Shown here one piece after another: positions 50,103-57,599 of a stretch of 64,000 nucleotides of DNA. The notes beneath the pieces are model-generated. The model saw only the letters and a list, made by a program, of their open reading frames with translations. It made no database searches and was not told where the DNA came from. The position numbers were made by a program, and so were the translations under genes. How positions within the stretch are numbered: position 1 is the stretch's first letter; each line of letters starts with the position of its first letter. The DNA comes from AAA164-E04 sp014239995 (GTDB lineage: Bacteria; Verrucomicrobiota; Verrucomicrobiia; Limisphaerales; AAA164-E04). The stretch is taken from contig JAQWLM010000002.1 in NCBI GenBank assembly GCA_029247315.1, forward strand, positions 186,001 through 250,000. Reading direction: 5' to 3'.

Positions 50103-52118
50103 TCAGACTGGCTGGATGGCTTCCTTTGGGGGCGCAGTCTGGGTGCCCTCATCGGATGCCTGCTCCGACTGTTGAAGGAAAGGCTCCAGTTCCTCACCGG
50201 AGCGAACCAGCCGGAAACTGTTGAATACCACCAGCAGGGATCCCACAACATGCATTACAGCAGCAAGGATGGGGTTGATATAAGCCATGGAAGCCAGAAC
50301 AAACCCACCGATCACGAAAACCACTCCGAAGAGAAAGTTCTGATTGATCACTGAGCGAGTCTGTCGGGAAAGTTTGACGAGAAATGGCAAACGCCTCAAG
50401 TCATTGTTCATCAGTGCGATCGTAGCACTGTGGATGGCGACTTCACTGCCAGCTGCGCCCATGGCAATGCCCAGGTCACCTGCAGCAAGAGCCGGAGCGT
50501 CATTGACACCATCCCCCACTACTGCAACACGATAGCCCTTGGCTTTCAGCTTGTGCACAAACTCAACCTTGTTTTGAGGCAGACACTCCGCCACGACCTC
50601 CTCACAACCGATTTCGCGAGCCACCCTGACGGCTACCGGCTCCCGATCCCCCGAGACCATGGCAATCCGACGGATATCGGCATCCTGCAAAGCTGCCAGG
50701 GATTCCTGTGCCTCAGCACGGGTTTGGTCCTGAAGCCCAATCCACCCAACAAATACCCCGTCGCGAGCCACATACAGGAGGCTGTAACCTTCCGCTTCAC
50801 TCAGGTCGACACTGGACATGAAGTCGTCCTTCAAACCATTTTCCTGAAGCCAGTTAGCCCGACCTACGGTCAAGGTTTCCGCACCAAGCCGAGCCGTGAT
50901 TCCTTTACCCGCAGTTTCCTTGAAATCCACCGGCTCGGTCAATTCGAGGCCAGCTTCCTGCGCAAGTTGGGCAAGTGCCTTGGCGGTGGGGTGATTACTG
51001 TATTTCTCGGCAGATGCAGCCATATGCAGCAACTCGGCAGGCTTGATTCCCTCCTGGGGTGCCAATCGACTGACGGCAAGCTTACCTGTCGTGAGGGTTC
51101 CGGTCTTGTCAAAGACAAAGGCGTTGATCTTGGCGGACAACTCGATATCAGCCACGTTCTTGATCAGGATACCCAGGCGGGCAGCAGAGGAAAGTGCGGC
51201 TACCATTGCAGTGGGGGTAGCCAGGATAAAAGCGCAAGGGCAGGCAATGATGAACACGGTAATCACACGACTAAGGTCCTGAGTAAAGGCCCAAACAAGG
51301 GCACCCACCAAGAGGACAAGCGGGGTGTAGAATCCCATGTACTGGTCAACAATGCGCATGATAGGCAACTTTGTTTTCTCAGCTGCCAAAATCAGATCGT
51401 GAACCCGACCCAGCGTGGTATCCGCATCTGCACGGCTCACCTTGACTTCCAGAAGACCGGTCAAGTTCTGTGTTCCCGCAAAAACTTCATCCCCTGCCTT
51501 CTTGTCAACAGGAAGAGATTCGCCGGTGATATTGGCCTGGTTGATGGTAGCCTCTCCACTGGCGATCAATCCGTCGGCAGCGATATTATCTCCCGGGCGG
51601 ATGCGGATGACATCACCCACCTTTAAATCCTTGACCTCGACCTCCTCTTCCTTACCACCGTTGACACGGCGTGCCTTGGTTGGGGTCAACTTCACCAATG
51701 ACTCGATCGAGGCGCGTGCACCCTCCGCTGTCCTTGTCTCGATGATCTCACCCAGCAGCATGAAGAAAGCCACCAGTCCCGATTCCTGGTATTCACCGGA
51801 AGCGAAGGAGGCCAGAACCGCGAGGGCCACCAGCTCGTTGGTGCTGAGACGTCCCTTTCGCAGGTCCTTGATCGCCGTCCAGACAATGGGATAGCCTAGT
51901 ATCACGGCACCAATCATGGCGTTGATATCGCCCACCACAGCCCCATTTTCGAAGAAATAGTGAATGATAAAGGAATTGATGACAAAAAGCAGTCCGACGA
52001 GGACCTGACCGAGACGAATCTCGGTATGCTCGTGGTCGTGTCCACATCCATCGCAATGATCATCGTGTTGATGGTGATGCTCACCGGATTTCTGGCTCAA
52101 GAGTGATGTTACTTGCAT
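50103..52118 (-). CDS. Heavy-metal-translocating P1B-type ATPase with a His-rich N-terminus
   Basis: 671 residues. The metal-site motif CPC in IIACPCAFILATPTAMV, the phosphorylation motif VFDKTGTLTTGKLAV, TGESLPVD and GDGVNDAPALAAGDLG are all present. The first 35 residues have no HMA domain but a His/Cys cluster (HHHQHDDHCDGCGHDHEH, residues 14-31) that could bind Zn, Cu, Cd or Co. About eight helices are seen. The last helix region (MHVVGSLLVVFNSFRLVRSGEEL) does not decide the metal. It lies between an HflK-like gene and an ABC ATPase gene in one direction, an unusual place for a metal pump. Confidence 0.92.
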   Translation of the reverse strand: MQVTSLLSQKSGEHHHQHDDHCDGCGHDHEHTEIRLGQVLVGLLFVINSFIIHYFFENGAVVGDINAMIGAVILGYPIVWTAIKDLRKGRLSTNELVALAVLASFASGEYQESGLVAFFMLLGEIIETRTAEGARASIESLVKLTPTKARRVNGGKEEEVEVKDLKVGDVIRIRPGDNIAADGLIASGEATINQANITGESLPVDKKAGDEVFAGTQNLTGLLEVKVSRADADTTLGRVHDLILAAEKTKLPIMRIVDQYMGFYTPLVLLVGALVWAFTQDLSRVITVFIIACPCAFILATPTAMVAALSSAARLGILIKNVADIELSAKINAFVFDKTGTLTTGKLAVSRLAPQEGIKPAELLHMAASAEKYSNHPTAKALAQLAQEAGLELTEPVDFKETAGKGITARLGAETLTVGRANWLQENGLKDDFMSSVDLSEAEGYSLLYVARDGVFVGWIGLQDQTRAEAQESLAALQDADIRRIAMVSGDREPVAVRVAREIGCEEVVAECLPQNKVEFVHKLKAKGYRVAVVGDGVNDAPALAAGDLGIAMGAAGSEVAIHSATIALMNNDLRRLPFLVKLSRQTRSVINQNFLFGVVFVIGGFVLASMAYINPILAAVMHVVGSLLVVFNSFRLVRSGEELEPFLQQSEQASDEGTQTAPPKEAIQPV

Positions 52119-52181
52119 GATTCCTTATATGTTAAAATAATGGGTTTCTCGCGGGCGATCTACCATCGATCGTCCAAGTCC

Positions 52182-53321
52182 CTACTGGTCTTCTTCCCCT
52201 TGTTTGCCGCCCGTGAGAGAGGGTTCACGATTGAGCTGAAGGCGTAATTCCTGCGTCGTACCTGGCTCAATCGCCGGTAGCAACCAAGTATCATCAGCAT
52301 TGGCAAGGACACGCCCCATCCCCTCAATAATCAAACGTTTTCGAAAGAATGCTGGGTTTGCCTCGAAGTGGGGTTGTAACTGGGTAAAAACCTTGGCATC
52401 CGCAATGACCCGACTGGTTATCAGATTGCTGCGAGCGATACCATCGTTGATGATGGCTTGGGCCTGTCCCTGGGCACGCCGCAACTGCTCAAGAGCGTCA
52501 CCCTCGGCCTCGTTACGCACCTGGCTGACTGTTTGCTCGGTCTGGGTTACCTGTTCGAAGGCTTCCTTGACAAAAACAGGGGGATAGGTGCGCACGTCCA
52601 GCGACTGGAGCGTGATTCCCAGGTTGGCCTTTTCAACCGTCTCCAGAAAACGTTCACGCACCTTTTCCTTGTGCTCCAGGCGATTACGGTAGAGGACATC
52701 ATCCGCATTGAATTGCGCAGAGGCAAAGATCACCGCGTTGTTCAGTGCATTTTCAAGTAATTCTTCTACCCGTAAAAAATTAAACTCAAAAGCTACCGGG
52801 TCGCTGATACGATACTGGGCGTTGGCCCTTGCATGGACGATGTTGCCGTCAGAAGTCAGGGCATATCCATCCACACCGGGACGCAGCGACGGCATCGAGT
52901 AGGGCAATTCCCCGGTTATTTCCATCTCGGGAGTCACGGCATACCAGCAGTTGGTGGCAACGATGGTGCGCGTCTCCCCACTCGGAATCCGAATGATTTC
53001 ACCAATAGGGCTGGGCCACGACCAGTGAAGGCCCTGGTCAAGCACCTGGTCGGCACCACTTCCCACCGGCTTGCCAAATCGCAGGACCACCGCTACTTCG
53101 TTGGGTTCAACGGTGAAGACACCGGACCCTATGAAGAGTATAAAAAGCCCTAACATCAAGACCTTGATGATTTTAAAGCTACTGGACAAGGCATCGGCAA
53201 GGGCTCGTGTGCCAGAGTCCTCCATGGGATGCGAGACGGGCACTTCTTCAGCGGCCTTGTCAGCATGAAGATCAATTTTTTCCGGTAAATCCGGTAATTC
53301 AGGTTTGTTGGAATCACTCAT
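52182..53321 (-). CDS. HflK-like SPFH/band-7 protein
   Basis: 379 residues. A hydrophilic acidic N-terminus is followed by one transmembrane helix (about 50-70, IKVLMLGLFILFIGSGVFTV) and the SPFH domain (VEPNEVAVVLRFGKPVG, QGLHWSWPSPIGEIIRIPSGETRTI). A coiled-coil region (AQGQAQAIINDGIARSNLI) precedes the C-terminus. HflK and HflC form a membrane cage around FtsH in Escherichia coli. Here HflC-like is upstream rather than downstream and no ftsH is nearby. Confidence 0.86.
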   Translation of the reverse strand: MSDSNKPELPDLPEKIDLHADKAAEEVPVSHPMEDSGTRALADALSSSFKIIKVLMLGLFILFIGSGVFTVEPNEVAVVLRFGKPVGSGADQVLDQGLHWSWPSPIGEIIRIPSGETRTIVATNCWYAVTPEMEITGELPYSMPSLRPGVDGYALTSDGNIVHARANAQYRISDPVAFEFNFLRVEELLENALNNAVIFASAQFNADDVLYRNRLEHKEKVRERFLETVEKANLGITLQSLDVRTYPPVFVKEAFEQVTQTEQTVSQVRNEAEGDALEQLRRAQGQAQAIINDGIARSNLITSRVIADAKVFTQLQPHFEANPAFFRKRLIIEGMGRVLANADDTWLLPAIEPGTTQELRLQLNREPSLTGGKQGEEDQ

Positions 53322-53397
53322 GACACTTGCAACTTAGCAGTTTTGAAAACAGATATTTACCACCTTAAACGTTGGCTCAACCATCATCCACAAGCGA

Positions 53398-54303
53398 CTA
53401 CCGCCCCGTATCCTGCATGGCATCGGCACCCTCTTTCAGGAGGTTGAAGGGGGGCGTGGAGGGATCCGCCACAATGGTGGTTTTCTCCTTGGTGGCCGCT
53501 TCCAAGGCCTCCAGACCTAAGAGCAGCTCAGCAAGTTCCGGGTTTTGCTGGAACACCTTGTAGTATTCGTTGGCCTTGGCCTCCGCGTCGCCCTCGATTT
53601 CGATGGCCTTGGCCCGTGCCTCGTTCAGGATTTTCTTACTCTCGGCGTCTGCCTTGGAACGAATTTCCATGGCGCGACTCTCACCTTCACCCTGAAACTG
53701 CTTCACCAAGCGCTGGCGATCAGCCCGCATCCGTTCGAAGACCTTCTGGGTGTTACTCTCGGGGAGTCCAAGCTGCTTGATATGAGCAAATGCCACCTCG
53801 ATACCGTAATTGTCCTTGGCTGCATTCTGAATGGCCGCAAGGATTTCTGTCTCGATTTCATCAAACTTCAAATCCTCCTCCCGAGGCGAAATCAAGTCAC
53901 GAAAGGGGTGCTGCCCGATCACGCTGTTCTTGGCATCCCGCACCAGACTTTCAAGGCTTTGCTGCGCCTTGATCGCGTCGCCATTGAAGCGCTCCAGATA
54001 GATAGCGGGATCACTGATCTTCCAACCAACGAAAACCTCGATGATCAGCGGCTTGGCATCACCAGTGGTGGTCTGCTCAAACTTACGCTCAAAATTCTGC
54101 AATCGACTGTCGAATTTGTGTACTTTCTGGATGGGCCAAGGCCACTTGAACTCAAGTCCGGGCTCATCGATCGTCTCGGAGTATTTCCCAAAAGTGGTGA
54201 CCACGGCTACCTCCGCGTTTCGCACTTGGAAACAGAACAGGATCGAAGCAAATATCAACAGCAGGATGCCGCCGGTGACGAGGGATATCAGGTTTTTGTT
54301 CAT
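53398..54303 (-). CDS. HflC-like SPFH/band-7 protein
   Basis: 301 residues. One N-terminal helix (LISLVTGGILLLIFASILFCF) leads to the SPFH domain (VRNAEVAVVTTFGKYSETIDEPGLEFKWPWPIQKVHKFDSRLQNFE). The C-terminal half is a charged helix with AEAxAKA-like repeats (ADAESKKILNEARAKAIEIEGDAEAKANEYYKVF) as in HflC. It is 76 bases upstream of the HflK-like gene and 48 bases after the 7-TM SPFH fusion gene. The two HflK/HflC-like proteins likely form a hetero-oligomer. Confidence 0.87.
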   Translation of the reverse strand: MNKNLISLVTGGILLLIFASILFCFQVRNAEVAVVTTFGKYSETIDEPGLEFKWPWPIQKVHKFDSRLQNFERKFEQTTTGDAKPLIIEVFVGWKISDPAIYLERFNGDAIKAQQSLESLVRDAKNSVIGQHPFRDLISPREEDLKFDEIETEILAAIQNAAKDNYGIEVAFAHIKQLGLPESNTQKVFERMRADRQRLVKQFQGEGESRAMEIRSKADAESKKILNEARAKAIEIEGDAEAKANEYYKVFQQNPELAELLLGLEALEAATKEKTTIVADPSTPPFNLLKEGADAMQDTGR

Positions 54304-54351
54304 AAACTGGATACGAAATAAAGGGTCTTTGTCGTTTGAATCAAATGGGGG

Positions 54352-56289
54352 TTAACGTTCTTCAGGGCGCGCTCCAAGCAGATCATAAGCAATCTTGTCT
54401 TCAAGATTGAGCAGGAAGGTCTCGTTGCCCTTGGGAACAATGACATATTTGCGTACATTGGTCAGCGAATTCGCCATGGCATCAAAATACTTGCGCTGTT
54501 TGAAAACATCCGGGGCGGACTGATACGCCTTGATCAGATCCTGAAACTGATTCGCTTTGGCCTCGCTGGTCAGGACGCGCTCGTAGCGAAAACCTTCCGC
54601 CATGGAAACCAACCTGGCCGCCTCACCGCGTCTCTTGGGAACGATTTCCGCCGCGTAACCCTCGGCCTGCAGAATTTTGGCCTGCATTTCCTGCTCAGCA
54701 CCAATGACCTCCTCAAAGGCCCCCGCCACTGGAGTCATCTTGTCACCCACGGGAGGATGAATATCTTGGAGCCCTACAAAAAGGATTTCGACACCCAACT
54801 CAAGGGAATCGGCGAGGCTCTGCATCCGCATTTTGAGTTCCTGAGCGGCCTGCAGTCGGCCGGTAGACATAATGTCGATCAAGTCCACGCTCACAAGATA
54901 TCGAACCACTTCACGATGTCCAATGGATTGCAGCAACTCAGCAGGTTCAGAGTGGTTGTAGTACCACTGCTCGAAGTCCTTGACAACGTATTGCACAGGA
55001 ACGGCGGCAGTGAGGAAATTGACGGGCACGGTCTGTTCCTGGCCATCCGTCATCGGAGAAGATGCCTGTTCGCGGCTCGCCACCAGGAAGTTTGTTTCCT
55101 CAGCGTAATGCTTGGATGTCCATAGAAGCGTTCGCTCGAATACCCCCTGCATATCCGTTTCGTAGCCCACGTTAAAACTTCTCAACTCCCTGGCGGGATG
55201 CCGAAAGACCTGGTCGATGGGCCATGGCCACTTGAAGTGCAGGCCCGGCTTGAGCACGGCATCTCCGGATCGCTGGAAAGGCAGAAGAGGCCATCGGAGT
55301 TCTCGAGAAGGGCTGCCAAAACGTTCAAGGATGCCCAGTTCATTGGGCTCGATAATGACGAAAGTGGTGGAAAGCATTAGGATTCCAAGCTGGAAAAGAA
55401 CCAACCATGCCAGCGCCTTCTCAAGAAACTTGTAGAACCATGTATCTGAAACCTTGAAGCCAAACTGGTAGTCCAGAGCCTGCGCGGCTGTGGTTACCAG
55501 TCCGGCGGGCTGCCCGAGAAGGCCTACCAGGCGACTCTCGTAGAGAGCCCGTTCGGCCTTGCCCTTCGTGCGGGGGCGGTAGATATCGAGGATCAGATTG
55601 ATAAACGTCTCCACCGCGGAAAGCCCAAGGAGGACCACCATGATGCGTGCCATGTGAAAATCAAGGCGCGGAACATCAAACCAGCCAGCTGCAAATGCCA
55701 TCACCACCACCACACAGATAACGGAACCCAGCAGCAGATAGGCACCGCCGGGACGCAGCAGGCGTAGCTTATCGAGTCGCGCAACACCAGAGCTGTATTT
55801 GCCCAACATGAACAGCAGCAGGGCAAAGGCCGAAAACGACACCATGACGATGGGGGCCTTGGACAGATCGGGCTGTAAAACGCCTGGAAGCCAGTTCCAA
55901 AGAAGATAAGCACCCACAGCTTGCCCAATGCCCAGTAGGGCGGTGAATATGGGTACGAAAAACCTTTCGAACTGTTCACGAGCCTTGCGGGCAAGAAACG
56001 TGTCATCCCCGGATTCATCAAAGAGAGCCGCACGATTACGATCCTTGGCAATGTCCTCAAACTCCATTGTCTCCAGTTGCTCGCGATTTTCCAATCGCAT
56101 CTGGAAATAGCTGATCGCAGCCACCAGGAAACCGATGCCGAGGAAAACGGCACCCACCGCCGCCGTGGCGGAAAGCGCAATCTTCGCGATGACGGACGCC
56201 ACCGCGCAGGCAACCAGGAGACCCAACATGTTGACCAATCCGTTTTTCTGTGTATTTCGTTCCATACTTCGCTTCAATCCACCACGCAC
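54352..56289 (-). CDS. Polytopic membrane protein fused to an SPFH domain
   Basis: 645 residues. Seven hydrophobic helices occupy about residues 18-325 (LLVACAVASVIAKIALSATAAVG, GFLVAAISYFQM, FTALLGIGQAVGAYLLW, and so on; the last runs into FVIIEPNELGILERFG). After that the SPFH domain begins (LKPGLHFKWPWPIDQVF, FNVGYETDMQGVFERTLLW) with a coiled-coil C-terminus (QEMQAKILQAEGYAAEIVPKRRGEAARLVSMAEGF). This is much longer than HflK (about 400) and has a polytopic part of its own. It lies 11 bases after the permease gene and 48 before HflC. Function unknown. Confidence 0.8.
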   Translation of the reverse strand: MRGGLKRSMERNTQKNGLVNMLGLLVACAVASVIAKIALSATAAVGAVFLGIGFLVAAISYFQMRLENREQLETMEFEDIAKDRNRAALFDESGDDTFLARKAREQFERFFVPIFTALLGIGQAVGAYLLWNWLPGVLQPDLSKAPIVMVSFSAFALLLFMLGKYSSGVARLDKLRLLRPGGAYLLLGSVICVVVVMAFAAGWFDVPRLDFHMARIMVVLLGLSAVETFINLILDIYRPRTKGKAERALYESRLVGLLGQPAGLVTTAAQALDYQFGFKVSDTWFYKFLEKALAWLVLFQLGILMLSTTFVIIEPNELGILERFGSPSRELRWPLLPFQRSGDAVLKPGLHFKWPWPIDQVFRHPARELRSFNVGYETDMQGVFERTLLWTSKHYAEETNFLVASREQASSPMTDGQEQTVPVNFLTAAVPVQYVVKDFEQWYYNHSEPAELLQSIGHREVVRYLVSVDLIDIMSTGRLQAAQELKMRMQSLADSLELGVEILFVGLQDIHPPVGDKMTPVAGAFEEVIGAEQEMQAKILQAEGYAAEIVPKRRGEAARLVSMAEGFRYERVLTSEAKANQFQDLIKAYQSAPDVFKQRKYFDAMANSLTNVRKYVIVPKGNETFLLNLEDKIAYDLLGARPEER

Positions 56290-56300
56290 CGGGTGGCTTT

Positions 56301-57443
56301 TTAATTCAATTCACGACTCTCAAAACTCATCACTGCCAGCGCCATCAAGGCACTGAGGTAAAAAAGCACATAGGCAAAAGAGCGCCCAACATAGGACCAG
56401 GGAACGGTCTTGTCGTTCTCCAGAGCGTCCGCGATCCAGAAAAGTTGCCAGTTGGGTATGATGGCGTAGACAATGGAAGCCCAGACTTGCCTGTCCAGAC
56501 CAGCCTCCTTCATGGCGGCAATGTCCTCCGGCAGCAAGGAAGCCATCTCACTCATGTCGATCTTTTTATTGTCATTCGTATCCGCCTTCGAAATGGTAGA
56601 GGAAAGCAATCGCTTCTGCGATTCCGTGAAAGGACCCGACTGGACTGTTTGATGTGAGGGAAAGGACACCCATGCGGGTTCTGCCCAGCGCCCGAAGAGG
56701 TAATCAGACATCAGTCCCAGCAGGAACAGCAGGGTGCAGATGGCAAGTGTAGGCACCACCTCGAGCCGTGTGGAACATACCAGAGCCAAGCCAGCCAGAA
56801 GCAGGAAGGCACATAGAATCAACATGGACGCCGGGATCAAACGCCAGTCCAGATCGATATGATCCTCATACATCGTTCCGTTGCGCTCTTTGAATGCAAT
56901 GTAGACAAAGGCAATGGTAACCATCACGGCGACAAAGCACACCGCATCCGAGGTAAAGGTGCGGTTCAGGAAGTAATTGGTAAAGCCTGCCAGCAGATAT
57001 GCCAAGGCGATAGCGCCCGTGAAGACAAAGAAGGCCGTCTTGTCGACCTCGCCGTATGCGGTGAAAGATATCTTGCTGGCAACCAGGGCACTGATCATGT
57101 TGACGTAGGTGAGAACGGCTAGAGTAGCTGCCAGACCCACGTACTTCCCCATAAGGAAGCCCACACGGCCCACTGGCTTGGACAAGACCGCCAGCGCAGT
57201 TCCAGTGCGGATCTCATGGGCCACTGAGGTGGAGGCACTGACCACAGCCCCAAACAATCCCACCAGCAGCAAGGTCGCCAAAACACTATCCTTGACAAGT
57301 TTGGGATCATCCCCAAAGCCAAAGTAAGGCGTGCTGGCAAGGAAAACAGCAAACACGGCAGAAGAAGTCATCAGCAGGAGAAAGACCGGCTGACGCAACA
57401 ACTCCATGAAGGCGTTCCATGCTATGGTTCTAATCTGTCTCAT
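56301..57443 (-). CDS. ABC-2-type permease with an EF-hand-like loop
   Basis: 380 residues with about seven or eight helices. The start RQIRTIAWNAFMELLRQPVFLLLM and a FGAVVSASTSVAHEIRTGTALAVLSKPVGR segment are the signature of ABC-2 permeases in operons with CcmA-like ATPases. Between the last two helices lies DTNDNKKIDMSE (residues 288-299), which fits an EF-hand loop at positions 1, 3, 5, 8, 9 and 12 but has Lys at 6 instead of Gly. It is first of the eight-gene unit and could work with the ABC ATPase encoded at 48836. Confidence 0.85.
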   Translation of the reverse strand: MRQIRTIAWNAFMELLRQPVFLLLMTSSAVFAVFLASTPYFGFGDDPKLVKDSVLATLLLVGLFGAVVSASTSVAHEIRTGTALAVLSKPVGRVGFLMGKYVGLAATLAVLTYVNMISALVASKISFTAYGEVDKTAFFVFTGAIALAYLLAGFTNYFLNRTFTSDAVCFVAVMVTIAFVYIAFKERNGTMYEDHIDLDWRLIPASMLILCAFLLLAGLALVCSTRLEVVPTLAICTLLFLLGLMSDYLFGRWAEPAWVSFPSHQTVQSGPFTESQKRLLSSTISKADTNDNKKIDMSEMASLLPEDIAAMKEAGLDRQVWASIVYAIIPNWQLFWIADALENDKTVPWSYVGRSFAYVLFYLSALMALAVMSFESRELN

Positions 57444-57599
57444 TAAAGATACAAATCACAGGGACCGAGGAGAATAATGAACTCCCGGCCACAGTCAAAG
57501 CAGAAATTTTCTTGGCAATTTTATTCAAGACAATCAAAAGGACACGCAACTATTCAAGAAAAGGCAAATTTGCCAATGGGCGTTTGAAGGCACAGAGCA

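Noticed and set aside
50430..51626. Open frame of 398 codons on the plus strand opposite the P-type ATPase gene
   Set aside because: It is antisense to a gene with all family motifs and has no protein pattern of its own. High GC at third positions creates such frames.
53545..54321. Open frame of 258 codons on the plus strand opposite the HflC-like gene
   Set aside because: Antisense shadow of a coiled-coil coding region; no motif.
54352..56289. FtsH protease as partner of the SPFH genes
   Set aside because: None of the nearby genes has the AAA Walker motifs together with an HExxH metalloprotease site.
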